This document shows positions 17,909-26,477 of a DNA stretch of 64,000 nucleotides, in pieces. The stretch lies in NCBI GenBank assembly GCA_964371725.1, contig CAYJNQ010000006.1, positions 32,956 through 96,955 on the forward strand. Direction: 5' to 3'. The stretch comes from JAAYCI01 sp964371725 (GTDB lineage: Bacteria; Bacillota; Clostridia; Oscillospirales; Ruminococcaceae). The translations under genes were made by a program, and so were the position numbers. Under the pieces are notes generated by a model. It was not told the DNA's origin. It searched no databases and worked only from the letters and a program-made list of their open reading frames with translations. Numbering within the stretch: position 1 is the first letter of the stretch; the number at the start of each line of letters is the position of its first letter.

Positions 17909-18784
17909 ATGAAGAAGAGAACATTTGTGGTTTTAACCGATTCGGCTTGCGATTTAACAGAGGAAATGGAAAGAGAGAGCGGTGTGGACATTCTATCGTT
18001 CCAAATTACGATGGATGGCGAAAGCTATTGGGAACGCATCGATTTCACGCCGGACAAATATTATGCAATGCTGGAAAGCTGTGAAGGCATTCCGTCCACG
18101 GCACATATCACAACGTTACGGTTTGCAGAGCGGTTTATGGAATACGACGACAGTGGTATACAGCAAGTTTTGTATGTCAGCATCAATTCAACTGGTTCAA
18201 ACACCCATGCGGCGGCACAAATGGCCGTAGAAGAATTCCGCACAGAGCGCCCAAACAGCAACATGGAAATTTGGATTGTGGACAGCCACACCTACTCCAT
18301 GCCCTTTGGTTGGTATGTGGCCGAGGCGGCATTTAAACTGCAAAACGGGGCCGAGATGCGCGATGTGGTGGAGTGGCTTGAAGATGTGTATGCGCGCATC
18401 GAAGTGGTGCTGGGGGCCTACACTTTGCGCTTTCTGAAAAAGAGTGGCCGTGTGAATGCAGCGGCGGCCTTTGCAGGGGAACTGTTGGGGCTGAGGCCTG
18501 TGTTCACACTTATTGATGGGGTGAGCCGTGTGCAGAAGAAAGTGCGCGGCGACAAACTGGTGGTGCCGGCCATGATAGAATGCATGAAAGCGCGATGTGA
18601 GGAAGGCTCTGATTATATCATTGCGGGCACAGATGAGAAGAATATGAAAGAGTTGGCGGCGGCGTGTGAAAAAGAGTTTAAAAAGAAGCCGCTGTGTATA
18701 TCCAAACTGGGGGCGGCCGTGTCTACCAACACGGGGCCACAGGCACTGGGAATTGGCTTCTTGGGCGAAAAGCGTGCGCATTAG
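17909..18784 (+). CDS. DegV family fatty-acid-binding protein
   Basis: DegV (FakB-like) proteins hold a fatty acid for phosphorylation by FakA, or have related lipid-carrier roles. The protein has 291 residues. Family hallmarks are TDSACDLTEE at the N-terminus, STAHIT for head-group contact, SGSN-like SINSTGSNT, and late GRVNAAAAFAGELL. The ATG at 17909 is chosen, the frame's first start being within the leader. It lies 36 bases after trmL. No FakA is in the window. Confidence 0.88.
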   Translation: MKKRTFVVLTDSACDLTEEMERESGVDILSFQITMDGESYWERIDFTPDKYYAMLESCEGIPSTAHITTLRFAERFMEYDDSGIQQVLYVSINSTGSNTHAAAQMAVEEFRTERPNSNMEIWIVDSHTYSMPFGWYVAEAAFKLQNGAEMRDVVEWLEDVYARIEVVLGAYTLRFLKKSGRVNAAAAFAGELLGLRPVFTLIDGVSRVQKKVRGDKLVVPAMIECMKARCEEGSDYIIAGTDEKNMKELAAACEKEFKKKPLCISKLGAAVSTNTGPQALGIGFLGEKRAH

Positions 18785-18826
18785 GCGCACCGGATAGGCC
18801 CGGGCGGCGCAGGAAAGGAGACCATC

Positions 18827-19912
18827 ATGTCGAAAACAAGAGTGGCCGTGTTGTTTGGCGGTGTTTCTTCAGAATATGAAATTTCCTGCATTTCGGGTGC
18901 TGCCATTGCAGAACACCTCAGCGAAGAGTTGTATGAGGTGTATAAAATCGGGATTACAAAAAAGGGACGGTGGCTGTTGTATCCGGGCAACACGGCAGAG
19001 ATGCGCAGCGCCGAGTGGGACAAACACCCGGATAACGTGCCGGCGGTGATTTCGCCCGACAGGGTGACCCATGGCTTACTTGTGAGCCATAGCGGCAATT
19101 TGGATTTTGTAAAGTTGGATGTTGTAATACCGGCTTTGCATGGGCGCAACGGTGAAGATGGAACAGTGCAAGGCATTTTAGAGCTGGCGGGCATTCCCTA
19201 TGTGGGCTGTGATGTGCTTTGCAGTGCAACTTGCATGGATAAGGCAACGGCCATTCGCCTGTTTGAAGCGGCCGGCATTGCGCATACGCCATGGGTGGCC
19301 GTGTTGCGCAGCGAGCTTCGCGATTTTGAACTGTTTTTGGAAACACTCTTAAAAACATTGCAGTTTCCAATTTATGTAAAACCCTCTGTGGGGGGGTCGA
19401 GTGTGGGTATCACCAAGGCGAAAACGCCCGAGGAGTTGCAAACGGCCATTAAAGTGGCCAGTGCACACGACCGGGTGTTGCTCTTCGAGCAGGCGGTTTC
19501 CGGCAGCGAGGTGGAGTGTGCCGTTTTGGGGAATGAGGTGCTCACGGTTTCGGTGCCGGGCGAAATTCGCAGTTGTAATGAAAGTTATGATTACGAGGCG
19601 AAATACCAAAGCGGCAATGCCAGCAAACTGTTGATACCCGCACCGCTTAGCGAGGAAAAAAGCAAAGAGGTGCAAGCCTTGGCGCAAAAGGCGTATAAGG
19701 CGCTTGGGTGCACGGGGCTTGCACGTGTGGATTTTTTCATAGAGGCCGAAACAGGGCGTGTATTGCTCAACGAAATCAATACCATGCCCGGTTTTACCAC
19801 CATCAGTATGTATCCAAAACTGATGGAGCACAGTGGCCTTTCGTTTGGGGAACTTTGCCATCGCCTGGTGCAACACGCACTGGAGAAGGCGGAGGACTGG
19901 TATGGGATGTGA
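18827..19912 (+). CDS. ddl: D-alanine--D-alanine ligase
   Basis: Ddl makes D-Ala-D-Ala for peptidoglycan stems. The 361-residue protein has the ATP-grasp layout: VLFGGVSSEYEIS (first D-Ala site, Glu), HGRNGEDG, KPSVGGSSVG (nucleotide loop), an omega-loop reading DYEAKYQSG, and LNEINTMPGF (Mg ligands). The Tyr in the omega-loop argues for D-Ala rather than Van-type D-lactate ligase. The ribosome site is AAAGGAG. It overlaps murI by 11 bases, linking two D-amino-acid steps of wall synthesis. Confidence 0.95.
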   Translation: MSKTRVAVLFGGVSSEYEISCISGAAIAEHLSEELYEVYKIGITKKGRWLLYPGNTAEMRSAEWDKHPDNVPAVISPDRVTHGLLVSHSGNLDFVKLDVVIPALHGRNGEDGTVQGILELAGIPYVGCDVLCSATCMDKATAIRLFEAAGIAHTPWVAVLRSELRDFELFLETLLKTLQFPIYVKPSVGGSSVGITKAKTPEELQTAIKVASAHDRVLLFEQAVSGSEVECAVLGNEVLTVSVPGEIRSCNESYDYEAKYQSGNASKLLIPAPLSEEKSKEVQALAQKAYKALGCTGLARVDFFIEAETGRVLLNEINTMPGFTTISMYPKLMEHSGLSFGELCHRLVQHALEKAEDWYGM

Positions 19913-20771
19913 TGTAAAGGCACCTGTGGGGGTGTTTGATTCCGGCCTGGGTGGGCTTACGGCGGTGCGAGAACTCAGAAGCCTGCTTCCGAGCGAGGAC
20001 ATTGTCTATTTCGGAGACACGGGGCGTGTTCCCTACGGAACGCGGGGGCGAGAAACCATTTTGAAATATGCAAGGCAGGATTTGGCGTTTCTGCTTTCGC
20101 AAAAAGTAAAAACCATCATTGCGGCCTGCGGAACGGTAAGCAGCACCTTTTCGGTTGAGGAGGGGCGCACCCTGCCTGTTGCTTACACGGGTGTGGTGCA
20201 GGCGGCTGCCAAAGCGGCTGTGCATAAAAGCAAGACCGGGCGCATTGGTGTGCTGGGCACAGAGGCGACCATTCGTTCGGGGAGCTATGAGCGGGAATTG
20301 CGTGCGTTGAATGCCGAGGTGCAAACGGTTTCAGCGGCGTGTCCCTTGTTTGTGCCACTTGTGGAGAACGGACATTTCGCAAAAGAGGATGCCATGGCAA
20401 ATTTGGCAGCGGAGGAATACCTTGGCCAGGTGAAAGAGGCCGAGGTGGATACGGTGATTTTGGGCTGCACCCATTACCCACTGCTGTTGGAGATGCTGCA
20501 AAAACAGTTTGGGCCCGAGGTGGCACTGATAGACCCGGGGCGGGAAGCGGCCATGGCTGTGTATGCCTATATGAAAGAAAATGAAATGCTCAACCCACAG
20601 GCGGGCGAGGGTAGTGTGCGCTGTTTTGTCAGCGACGACCCGGAGAGATTCACCCGGGTGGCCTCGGTATTCCTGCGGGAAGAAAGAAAGATGGAAGCGG
20701 AAATTGTTTCAATAGAGCACCACAACCTGGAAACGATGCTGCGCCGAAAGGAAGAGGAAAATGACGGATAA
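19902..20771 (+). CDS. murI: Glutamate racemase
   Basis: MurI supplies D-glutamate for peptidoglycan. The 290-residue protein starts near VGVFDSGLGGLTAVREL. The two catalytic cysteines are Cys76 in AACGTVSS and Cys189 in LGCTHYP. The first motif has Gly where most racemases have Asn (ACNT). The ATG at 19902 has GGAGG upstream and lies inside the end of ddl, so the two are translationally coupled. A DUF1934 gene overlaps its own 3' end by 11 bases. Confidence 0.93.
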   Translation: MGCDVKAPVGVFDSGLGGLTAVRELRSLLPSEDIVYFGDTGRVPYGTRGRETILKYARQDLAFLLSQKVKTIIAACGTVSSTFSVEEGRTLPVAYTGVVQAAAKAAVHKSKTGRIGVLGTEATIRSGSYERELRALNAEVQTVSAACPLFVPLVENGHFAKEDAMANLAAEEYLGQVKEAEVDTVILGCTHYPLLLEMLQKQFGPEVALIDPGREAAMAVYAYMKENEMLNPQAGEGSVRCFVSDDPERFTRVASVFLREERKMEAEIVSIEHHNLETMLRRKEEENDG

Positions 20772-21186
20772 TTTTTGGATAAAAATTGAGGGCAAGATGA
20801 ATTTGTCCGGCGATGTGGACACCGTAAATTTGACCACGAGGGGAAATTTTGTTTATAAAAACGGCAGCTATTTTATTATTTACGAGGAAACTTCGGCCAC
20901 GGGTTATTCCGGAAATGTAACCACGGTGCAGGTGGACAGCAGCGAGAAAGTATCGATGCTTCGGCATGGAACGATGCCAAGCCAACTTGTGATTGAGCGT
21001 GGAAAACGCCATGTGTGCCATTACGACAGTGGCGTGGGCTCCATGAGCCTTGGGGTGGCAGCCGATGAAATTGTAAGCCATCTCACCGAGCAGGGCGGCG
21101 ACGTCACCTTCAGCTATAATCTCGACACGGGCGACGTGCATTTGTCGCACAACACGGTAAAAATTACGGTTCAGGAGGCCAACTGA
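20761..21186 (+). CDS. DUF1934 (YwiB-like) beta-barrel protein
   Basis: The 141-residue protein is a calycin/lipocalin-like beta barrel of the DUF1934 family, of unknown function. Visible family features are WIKIEG at the start, FVYKNGSYFIIYEET, the RHGTMPSQLVIERGKRH turn and the paired strands near the end. In Bacillus the homologue ywiB lies next to argS, the same order as here. Overlaps with murI and argS suggest one polycistronic message. Confidence 0.88.
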   Translation: MTDNFWIKIEGKMNLSGDVDTVNLTTRGNFVYKNGSYFIIYEETSATGYSGNVTTVQVDSSEKVSMLRHGTMPSQLVIERGKRHVCHYDSGVGSMSLGVAADEIVSHLTEQGGDVTFSYNLDTGDVHLSHNTVKITVQEAN

Positions 21187-22949
21187 TGCTTCGTTTCACA
21201 GAGATAACAGATACCGCAGATCCCGGTTTTTATGAACAAAGAGCTGAGGCTTTTCGCCATATAGATCTTTTGAAAAGCTACAAGGACGAGGCACGGGCAA
21301 CCCTTGCCTGTGCCGTGCAAAAGGCTGTGCAGGCGGGCGAGCTGGCCGATGCACCCTTGCCGGACTATGTGGTAGAGGTGCCAAATGATGCAGCGCACGG
21401 AGATTTTGCGGCCAACTTAGCAATGGTATCGGCCAAGGTGTTTCGCCTACCGCCGCGCAAAATAGCCGAAACCATTGTGGCACATTTGCCTTTGGATGGT
21501 GTGTTTCAAAAGGCAGAGGTGGCAGGGCCCGGCTTTATCAACTTAACACTGCAAGATGGCTGGGGTGCCGGGGTGCTTATGGCGGCCTGCTTAAATGGGG
21601 CCGAGTATGGGCGCACAAAGGTAGGCGCCGGCCGCCGCGTGAATGTGGAATTTGTGTCGGCCAATCCCACGGGGCCCATGCACCTTGGCAATGCGCGCGG
21701 TGCCGCATTGGGCGATTGCTTGGCCGAGGCTTTGTCGATGGCGGGCTACGAGGTATGCCGCGAATTTTACATCAACGATGCAGGCAACCAAATTCAAAAA
21801 TTCGGCACGAGTTTGTCGGCGCGTTATATGCAAATTTTGCTTGGGGAAGAAGCGGTGGCGTTTCCGGAAGACGGCTACCAGGGCGACGATATCCGCGAGC
21901 GGGCCAAGGAGTATTATGCGCTACACGGCGATGCCTTGCAAGCCTGCGGCGAGGACGAGCGCAAAGAAGCGCTGGTTGCCTATGCTTTGCCGAAAAACAT
22001 CGAGGGCCTAAAAAAAGACCTGGCCAAATACCGCATTCAATATGATGTATGGTTCAGCGAATCTGCTTTGCACGAGAGCGGCGCGGTGATGCGCATTGTG
22101 AAAACCTTGCAAGAGCGCGGCATGGCCTATGAAAAAGAGGGGGCCGTTTGGTACAAGGCCACACAGTTTGGCGGAGAAAAGGATGAGGTGCTTGTGCGTG
22201 CAAACGGCATTCCCACCTATTTTGCAGCCGACATTGCCTACCATGCCGATAAATTCGAGCGTGGCTTCGAGCGTGCCATCGACATTTGGGGAGCCGACCA
22301 TCACGGCCATGTGGCGCGCATGAAAGGTGCGATGGAAGCACTTGGGCTGGACAGCAGCCGCCTGGAAATTGTGTTGATGCAATTTGTGCGCTTGGTGCGA
22401 GATGGAGAGCCTGTTCGCATGAGCAAACGCACAGGCAAGGCCATCACATTAACAGATTTGCTGGATGAAGTGCCCATCGATTCGGCGCGGTTCTTCTTCA
22501 ACTTGCGAGAGCCGGGTTCTGCCATCGAGTTCGATTTGGATTTGGCCGTCCAAGAGGATTCCGACAACCCTGTCTACTATGTGCAGTATGCACATGCGCG
22601 CATCTGCTCTATCCTGCGCACGCTAAAAGAAGAAGGGGTTTTATACAAGGAAGAAACCGCTTTTGGGAATGCGGCTTTGATGCAAAGCGAAAAGGAAAAA
22701 GCGCTCTTGCGTCTTGTGATGGCGTTCCCGGCCGAGGTATGTGCGGCGGCCGAAAACAGCGATCCCGCCAGAATTACACGGTATTTGGTGGATCTTGCTA
22801 CAGCCTTTCACCGCTTTTATGCCGAATGCCGCTTAAAGGGTGAAGAAGAACGCCTGCAACAGGCGCGTATGGGGCTGTGTAAAGCGGTTCAAATTGTGCT
22901 TGCAAACGGTTTGAATATGCTGAAAGTAACGGTGCCCGAGCGCATGTAA
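21186..22949 (+). CDS. argS: Arginine--tRNA ligase
   Basis: Class I synthetase of 587 residues. The HIGH signature is HLGNARG (His166), the KMSKS equivalent is MSKRTGK (412-418), and the C-terminal DALR anticodon domain includes YVQYAHARICSI. The ATG at 21186 overlaps the previous stop (TGATG) and has AGGAGG 7 bases upstream. That start gives about 32 residues ahead of the usual N-terminal Add-1 domain, an extension I do not recognise from the family. Confidence 0.95.
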   Translation: MLRFTEITDTADPGFYEQRAEAFRHIDLLKSYKDEARATLACAVQKAVQAGELADAPLPDYVVEVPNDAAHGDFAANLAMVSAKVFRLPPRKIAETIVAHLPLDGVFQKAEVAGPGFINLTLQDGWGAGVLMAACLNGAEYGRTKVGAGRRVNVEFVSANPTGPMHLGNARGAALGDCLAEALSMAGYEVCREFYINDAGNQIQKFGTSLSARYMQILLGEEAVAFPEDGYQGDDIRERAKEYYALHGDALQACGEDERKEALVAYALPKNIEGLKKDLAKYRIQYDVWFSESALHESGAVMRIVKTLQERGMAYEKEGAVWYKATQFGGEKDEVLVRANGIPTYFAADIAYHADKFERGFERAIDIWGADHHGHVARMKGAMEALGLDSSRLEIVLMQFVRLVRDGEPVRMSKRTGKAITLTDLLDEVPIDSARFFFNLREPGSAIEFDLDLAVQEDSDNPVYYVQYAHARICSILRTLKEEGVLYKEETAFGNAALMQSEKEKALLRLVMAFPAEVCAAAENSDPARITRYLVDLATAFHRFYAECRLKGEEERLQQARMGLCKAVQIVLANGLNMLKVTVPERM

Positions 22950-22995
22950 GCTGCATATCCGATTTTGAAAAACCGGATAAAGAGGGGAAGATGGC

Positions 22996-23481
22996 ATGGA
23001 AGGCAATCGGGTTGCGATGAGTTTTGAAGAGGTGGGGGAATGGCTGGATGAAGTGGCAAACAGCATTCCCGACGCTTTGTTTGAAGGGCTGAACGGTGGG
23101 GTTGTGCTGCTGAAAGGAATTCGGCTTTCTCCCCATGCACAAGGCAACGATTTGTACATTCTAGGGCAATACAACCACGACCCCTATGGTTTGGGGCGTT
23201 ATATCCAGGTGTTTTACGGCTCGTTTGTGCAGGTATACAAAGGCAAAAGCCCAAAGGAACAAAAAGAGGGCCTGCGCACCTTATTGCTTCACGAGCTAAC
23301 CCACCATGTGGAATCTTTGGCCGGCGTGCGAGATTTAGAGGTGAAAGATGCGGTTTTTTTGAAGAAATATGAGGAAAACAAGAGAGAGAAAACAAAAACA
23401 AACAACCGAACAACAGAAAAATTCACTTTTGGCAAAAAACGTCGAACAAAAAAGCCGAAACTCAAAAATACACAAGAATAA
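22996..23481 (+). CDS. Putative zincin metallopeptidase
   Basis: The 161-residue protein carries HELTHHVE at 99-106, the HExxH zinc site, in a setting (QYNHDPYGLGRYIQVFY before, the helix after) like the small bacterial zincin-type metallopeptidase family. The last 35 residues are Lys/Arg/Thr-rich and unstructured. The substrate is unknown. The ATG has GAGGGG upstream; an ATG 5 bases earlier is out of frame and stops within nine codons. It follows argS by 46 bases. Confidence 0.75.
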   Translation: MEGNRVAMSFEEVGEWLDEVANSIPDALFEGLNGGVVLLKGIRLSPHAQGNDLYILGQYNHDPYGLGRYIQVFYGSFVQVYKGKSPKEQKEGLRTLLLHELTHHVESLAGVRDLEVKDAVFLKKYEENKREKTKTNNRTTEKFTFGKKRRTKKPKLKNTQE

Positions 23482-23504
23482 GCAGCTTTTTTTGTACAAT
23501 ACGG

Positions 23505-23533
23505 TTGCAAAACTCGGCCAAGTTGTGTAAAAT
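23505..23533 (+). promoter_or_regulatory. Promoter of the CdaR-type regulator
   Basis: TTGCAA (23505-23510), 17 bases, extended -10 TGTAAAAT ending at 23533. Confidence 0.6.
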
Positions 23534-23607
23534 AGATATTAACGTAACAGAACTTTTGTTCAACCCTACAAGGCGTAGTCGTATGCGAAATGGAAGGGGA
23601 CGAGAAA

Positions 23608-24693
23608 ATGGCAAACAGAGTGTTTCAAGGCGTTCTGCACCAAATGAAAGATGTAATCGATGTATCCGCCGGCGTTGTGAACGGCGAGGGCGTGGTGATT
23701 TCCAGCACAGATTTGGCCTATGTGGGGGAGCTGCATGAAGGCGTTGCGCAGTGGCTCGGTGGCCAAGAACCGTGTTTTACAAAAGAAGGCATTCGCTATC
23801 AACGGTTTTCCTCTGAACAGGGGGATGTGTTTGCTGTGTTCGTGAGGGCAGACGATGAAGCGGCGGGGAAAACCTTGGCCTTGTTGGCGTGCAGTTTTCA
23901 AAATATTTTGCAGTATCATGATGAGAAGTTCGACAAATCCAATTTCATCAAAAATGTGGTGCTGGAAAATATTTTACCCGGAGACATTTTTGCAAAAGCG
24001 CGCGAATTGCGTTTTGCCACCGATGTGGTGCGTGTGGTGCTGCTCATTCGCGTGGTGGGCGGTACCCACATTTCGGCCTTTGAAGTGGTAAGTGGGCTGT
24101 TTCCGGACAAACAAAAAGATTTTGTGTTCAACTCCAGCGAAACCGATACGGTGTTGGTAAAAGAGATTCGGCGCGGGATCGACGAAAAAGATGTGGAGAA
24201 ACTCGCGGCCTCCATTGTGGATACACTCAACGGAGAGCACTACATCAAAGCGGTGGTGGGCATCGGGACACCGATTGGCAATGTCAAAGACTTATCGGCC
24301 AGCTTTAAAGAGGCGCAGATTGCCTTGGAAGTGGGAAAAGTGTTCGACACAGACCAACAAACCATCAGCTACAATCACCTGGGTATTGCGCGCCTGATTT
24401 ATCAGTTGCCCACAACGCTGTGCGAGATGTTTTTGAAAGAGGTGTTTAGCCAGGGCGGCATCGATTCGCTCGACGAGGAAACGCTGTTCACCATCCAACG
24501 CTTCTTTGAAAACAATTTGAATGTAAGCGAAACGAGCCGAGGGTTGTTTGTGCACAGAAATACCTTGGTGTATCGCCTTGAAAAAATCAAGAAGTTGACG
24601 GGGTTGGATTTGCGAGAATTTGATGATGCCATTGTGTTCAAAGTGGCACTCATGGTGAAAAAGTACCTCAACTCGAGTTCGGCCAGATATTGA
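23608..24693 (+). CDS. CdaR/PucR-type transcriptional regulator
   Basis: The 361-residue protein has an N-terminal domain resembling the sugar-diacid recognition domain (VIDVSAGVVNGEGVVISST), a central GGDEF-like region with KEAQIALEVG, and the C-terminal PucR-type helix-turn-helix (FFENNLNVSETSRGLFVHRNTLVYRLEKI). The ATG at 23608 is preferred because AAGGGGA precedes it. The ATG 18 bases upstream has no ribosome site. It is followed by a hairpin and then ftsE. Its targets are unknown and it need not control ftsEX. Confidence 0.8.
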   Translation: MANRVFQGVLHQMKDVIDVSAGVVNGEGVVISSTDLAYVGELHEGVAQWLGGQEPCFTKEGIRYQRFSSEQGDVFAVFVRADDEAAGKTLALLACSFQNILQYHDEKFDKSNFIKNVVLENILPGDIFAKARELRFATDVVRVVLLIRVVGGTHISAFEVVSGLFPDKQKDFVFNSSETDTVLVKEIRRGIDEKDVEKLAASIVDTLNGEHYIKAVVGIGTPIGNVKDLSASFKEAQIALEVGKVFDTDQQTISYNHLGIARLIYQLPTTLCEMFLKEVFSQGGIDSLDEETLFTIQRFFENNLNVSETSRGLFVHRNTLVYRLEKIKKLTGLDLREFDDAIVFKVALMVKKYLNSSSARY

Positions 24694-24718
24694 TAAACCC
24701 AGCAAAACGTGGTAAGAT

Positions 24719-24750
24719 AGGACTGTCGTGTATTATGCGGCAGTCCTTCA
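24719..24750 (+). terminator. Terminator-like hairpin before ftsE
   Basis: AGGACTGTCG pairs with CGGCAGTCCT across a 9-base loop, followed by TTCATCT. The U-run is weak, so it may only partly separate the regulator from ftsE. Confidence 0.55.
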
Positions 24751-24783
24751 TCTCTATTTATAGATGGGAGAGCGACGTTCCAA

Positions 24784-25506
24784 ATGGCAAAAAAACCAAT
24801 TGTATCCAACCACTCGGTGATGATTAGCATGTCTCACGTGGGCAAAGTTTACCCCGGTGGGGTAACGGCCTTGCAAGACGTGAACCTGGAGATTCGCAGA
24901 GGTGAGTTCGTGTTTGTTTTGGGGCATTCAGGTGCCGGAAAAAGCACGTTTTTAAAGCTGATTTTGCGTGAAGAAATACCCACCACCGGCCGTGTTGTTG
25001 TGAATGGGAAAGACCTCACCAAAATGAGCCAGCGCGAAATTCCCTATTTGCGCCGCGGGCTTGGGGTCGTGTTTCAAGACTTCCGCCTCATCCCAACGAT
25101 GACGGCTTTTGAAAATGTGGCCTTTGCCATGCGTGTAACCAACATCCCCGAGCGTGAAGTGAAAAAAAGGGTGCCCTATGTGCTCAATTTGGTGGGCCTT
25201 GCAGGAAAGGCGCGCAGCTTGCCGGGCGAATTGAGCGGCGGCGAGCAGCAGCGCGTGGCTTTGGCGCGCGCTTTGGTGCATTCGCCGCCCATCATCATTG
25301 CCGACGAGCCCACCGGCAACATTGACCCGGAACTGTCGGTGGAAATCATGGAATTGCTCAAGGCCATCAACATGGTGGGCACCACCGTGGTGGTGGTAAC
25401 ACATGAGCACGATTTGGCACAGCGTTTTTCGGAAAGGGTGATCACCATTGACCACGGCGAAGTGGTGGACGATGCGGTGAGAGCAAGAGGAGGGACGATT
25501 GTATGA
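24784..25506 (+). CDS. ftsE: Cell division ATP-binding protein FtsE
   Basis: FtsE is the ATPase of the FtsEX transporter-like complex that controls peptidoglycan hydrolases at the septum. The 240-residue protein has Walker A GHSGAGKST, Q-loop VFQDFRLIPTMTAFENVAFA, signature LSGGEQQRVALARA, Walker B IIIADEPTGNID and the H-loop VTHEHD. About 12 extra residues precede the usual N-terminus. ftsX overlaps its stop. Confidence 0.95.
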   Translation: MAKKPIVSNHSVMISMSHVGKVYPGGVTALQDVNLEIRRGEFVFVLGHSGAGKSTFLKLILREEIPTTGRVVVNGKDLTKMSQREIPYLRRGLGVVFQDFRLIPTMTAFENVAFAMRVTNIPEREVKKRVPYVLNLVGLAGKARSLPGELSGGEQQRVALARALVHSPPIIIADEPTGNIDPELSVEIMELLKAINMVGTTVVVVTHEHDLAQRFSERVITIDHGEVVDDAVRARGGTIV

Positions 25507-26402
25507 GGTTTTCCTCTTTGCGCTATTTGATAAAGCAGGGCTGGAAGAGTTTGGCGGCCAACCGCCTGATGACACTGGCCTCTGTGGGTGTGTTGACGGC
25601 CTGCCTGATTATCACGGGCGTGGCCGCGCTTGTGTTTGTGAACATCAACAGCCTTGTGGACTATATGGCGGATCAAAATGAAATTGTGGTGTACCTGCTT
25701 CCCGAGGTAACCGACGAGCAAGCGGCTGCCATGCATGAGCAGATTGCCGCAATGTCGAACGTGTTGGAGGTGGAGTATAACTCAAAGCAAGATGCCTTTG
25801 CACAGGTGCAAACTTGGCTTGAAGATTATGGCGATTTGCTTGCGAATTACGAACAAATTTTTCCGGCGCGTTTCCTGGTTACGGTGGACGATTTGAATTT
25901 CATAGAGCAAACCAATGCGGAACTGGTCGCTTTGGCCGGTGTGGAATTCACCGAAGTGCCCAGCGATTTAACGGGTGTCATCATCACCATCAGCAATGCG
26001 GTTACCTATGGCGGGTTCAGCCTTGTGCTCATCCTGGGCATTGTGTCCATTATCGTCATCAGCAACACCATTCGCCTCACGGTGTTTGCGCGCCGTAAAG
26101 AGATTTCCATTATGAAATACGTGGGTGCCACCAACGCCTTCATTCGCTTTCCGTTTTTTGTGGAGGGCATGACCGTGGGTTTGATTGCGGGCTTGCTTGC
26201 TGCGGGCATTGTGTGTGCCGGTTATTTCTTTGCCTACAATTATCTTTTGGAAATGTACAATGTGTGGGTCATGAGTCTCATCGACAACATCTACCCATTG
26301 CAAAGCATCTGGTATTTTGTGGTGGCCGGTTTTGCTTTGTTTGGCATTTTCATCGGTGGGTTTGGCACGGCCACAAGCGTGCGCAAACATTTAAAAGTTT
26401 GA
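25503..26402 (+). CDS. ftsX: Cell division protein FtsX
   Basis: The 299-residue permease has four membrane helices: one near 22-45, then an extracellular domain of about 120 residues, and three helices near 170-290. The C-terminal half has RRKEISIMKYVGATN, typical of FtsX/MacB-type permeases. The ATG overlaps the ftsE stop (ATGA). The extracellular loop is expected to contact and activate a hydrolase, for which the next gene's coiled-coil M23 protein is the clear candidate. Confidence 0.95.
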   Translation: MRFSSLRYLIKQGWKSLAANRLMTLASVGVLTACLIITGVAALVFVNINSLVDYMADQNEIVVYLLPEVTDEQAAAMHEQIAAMSNVLEVEYNSKQDAFAQVQTWLEDYGDLLANYEQIFPARFLVTVDDLNFIEQTNAELVALAGVEFTEVPSDLTGVIITISNAVTYGGFSLVLILGIVSIIVISNTIRLTVFARRKEISIMKYVGATNAFIRFPFFVEGMTVGLIAGLLAAGIVCAGYFFAYNYLLEMYNVWVMSLIDNIYPLQSIWYFVVAGFALFGIFIGGFGTATSVRKHLKV

Positions 26403-26477
26403 TGTTTCATAAAATAGACATTTTTTCTTTATATAGTAGAAGTAGAGATTCTGTGCAGTGCGAATGAGGAGAGACAA

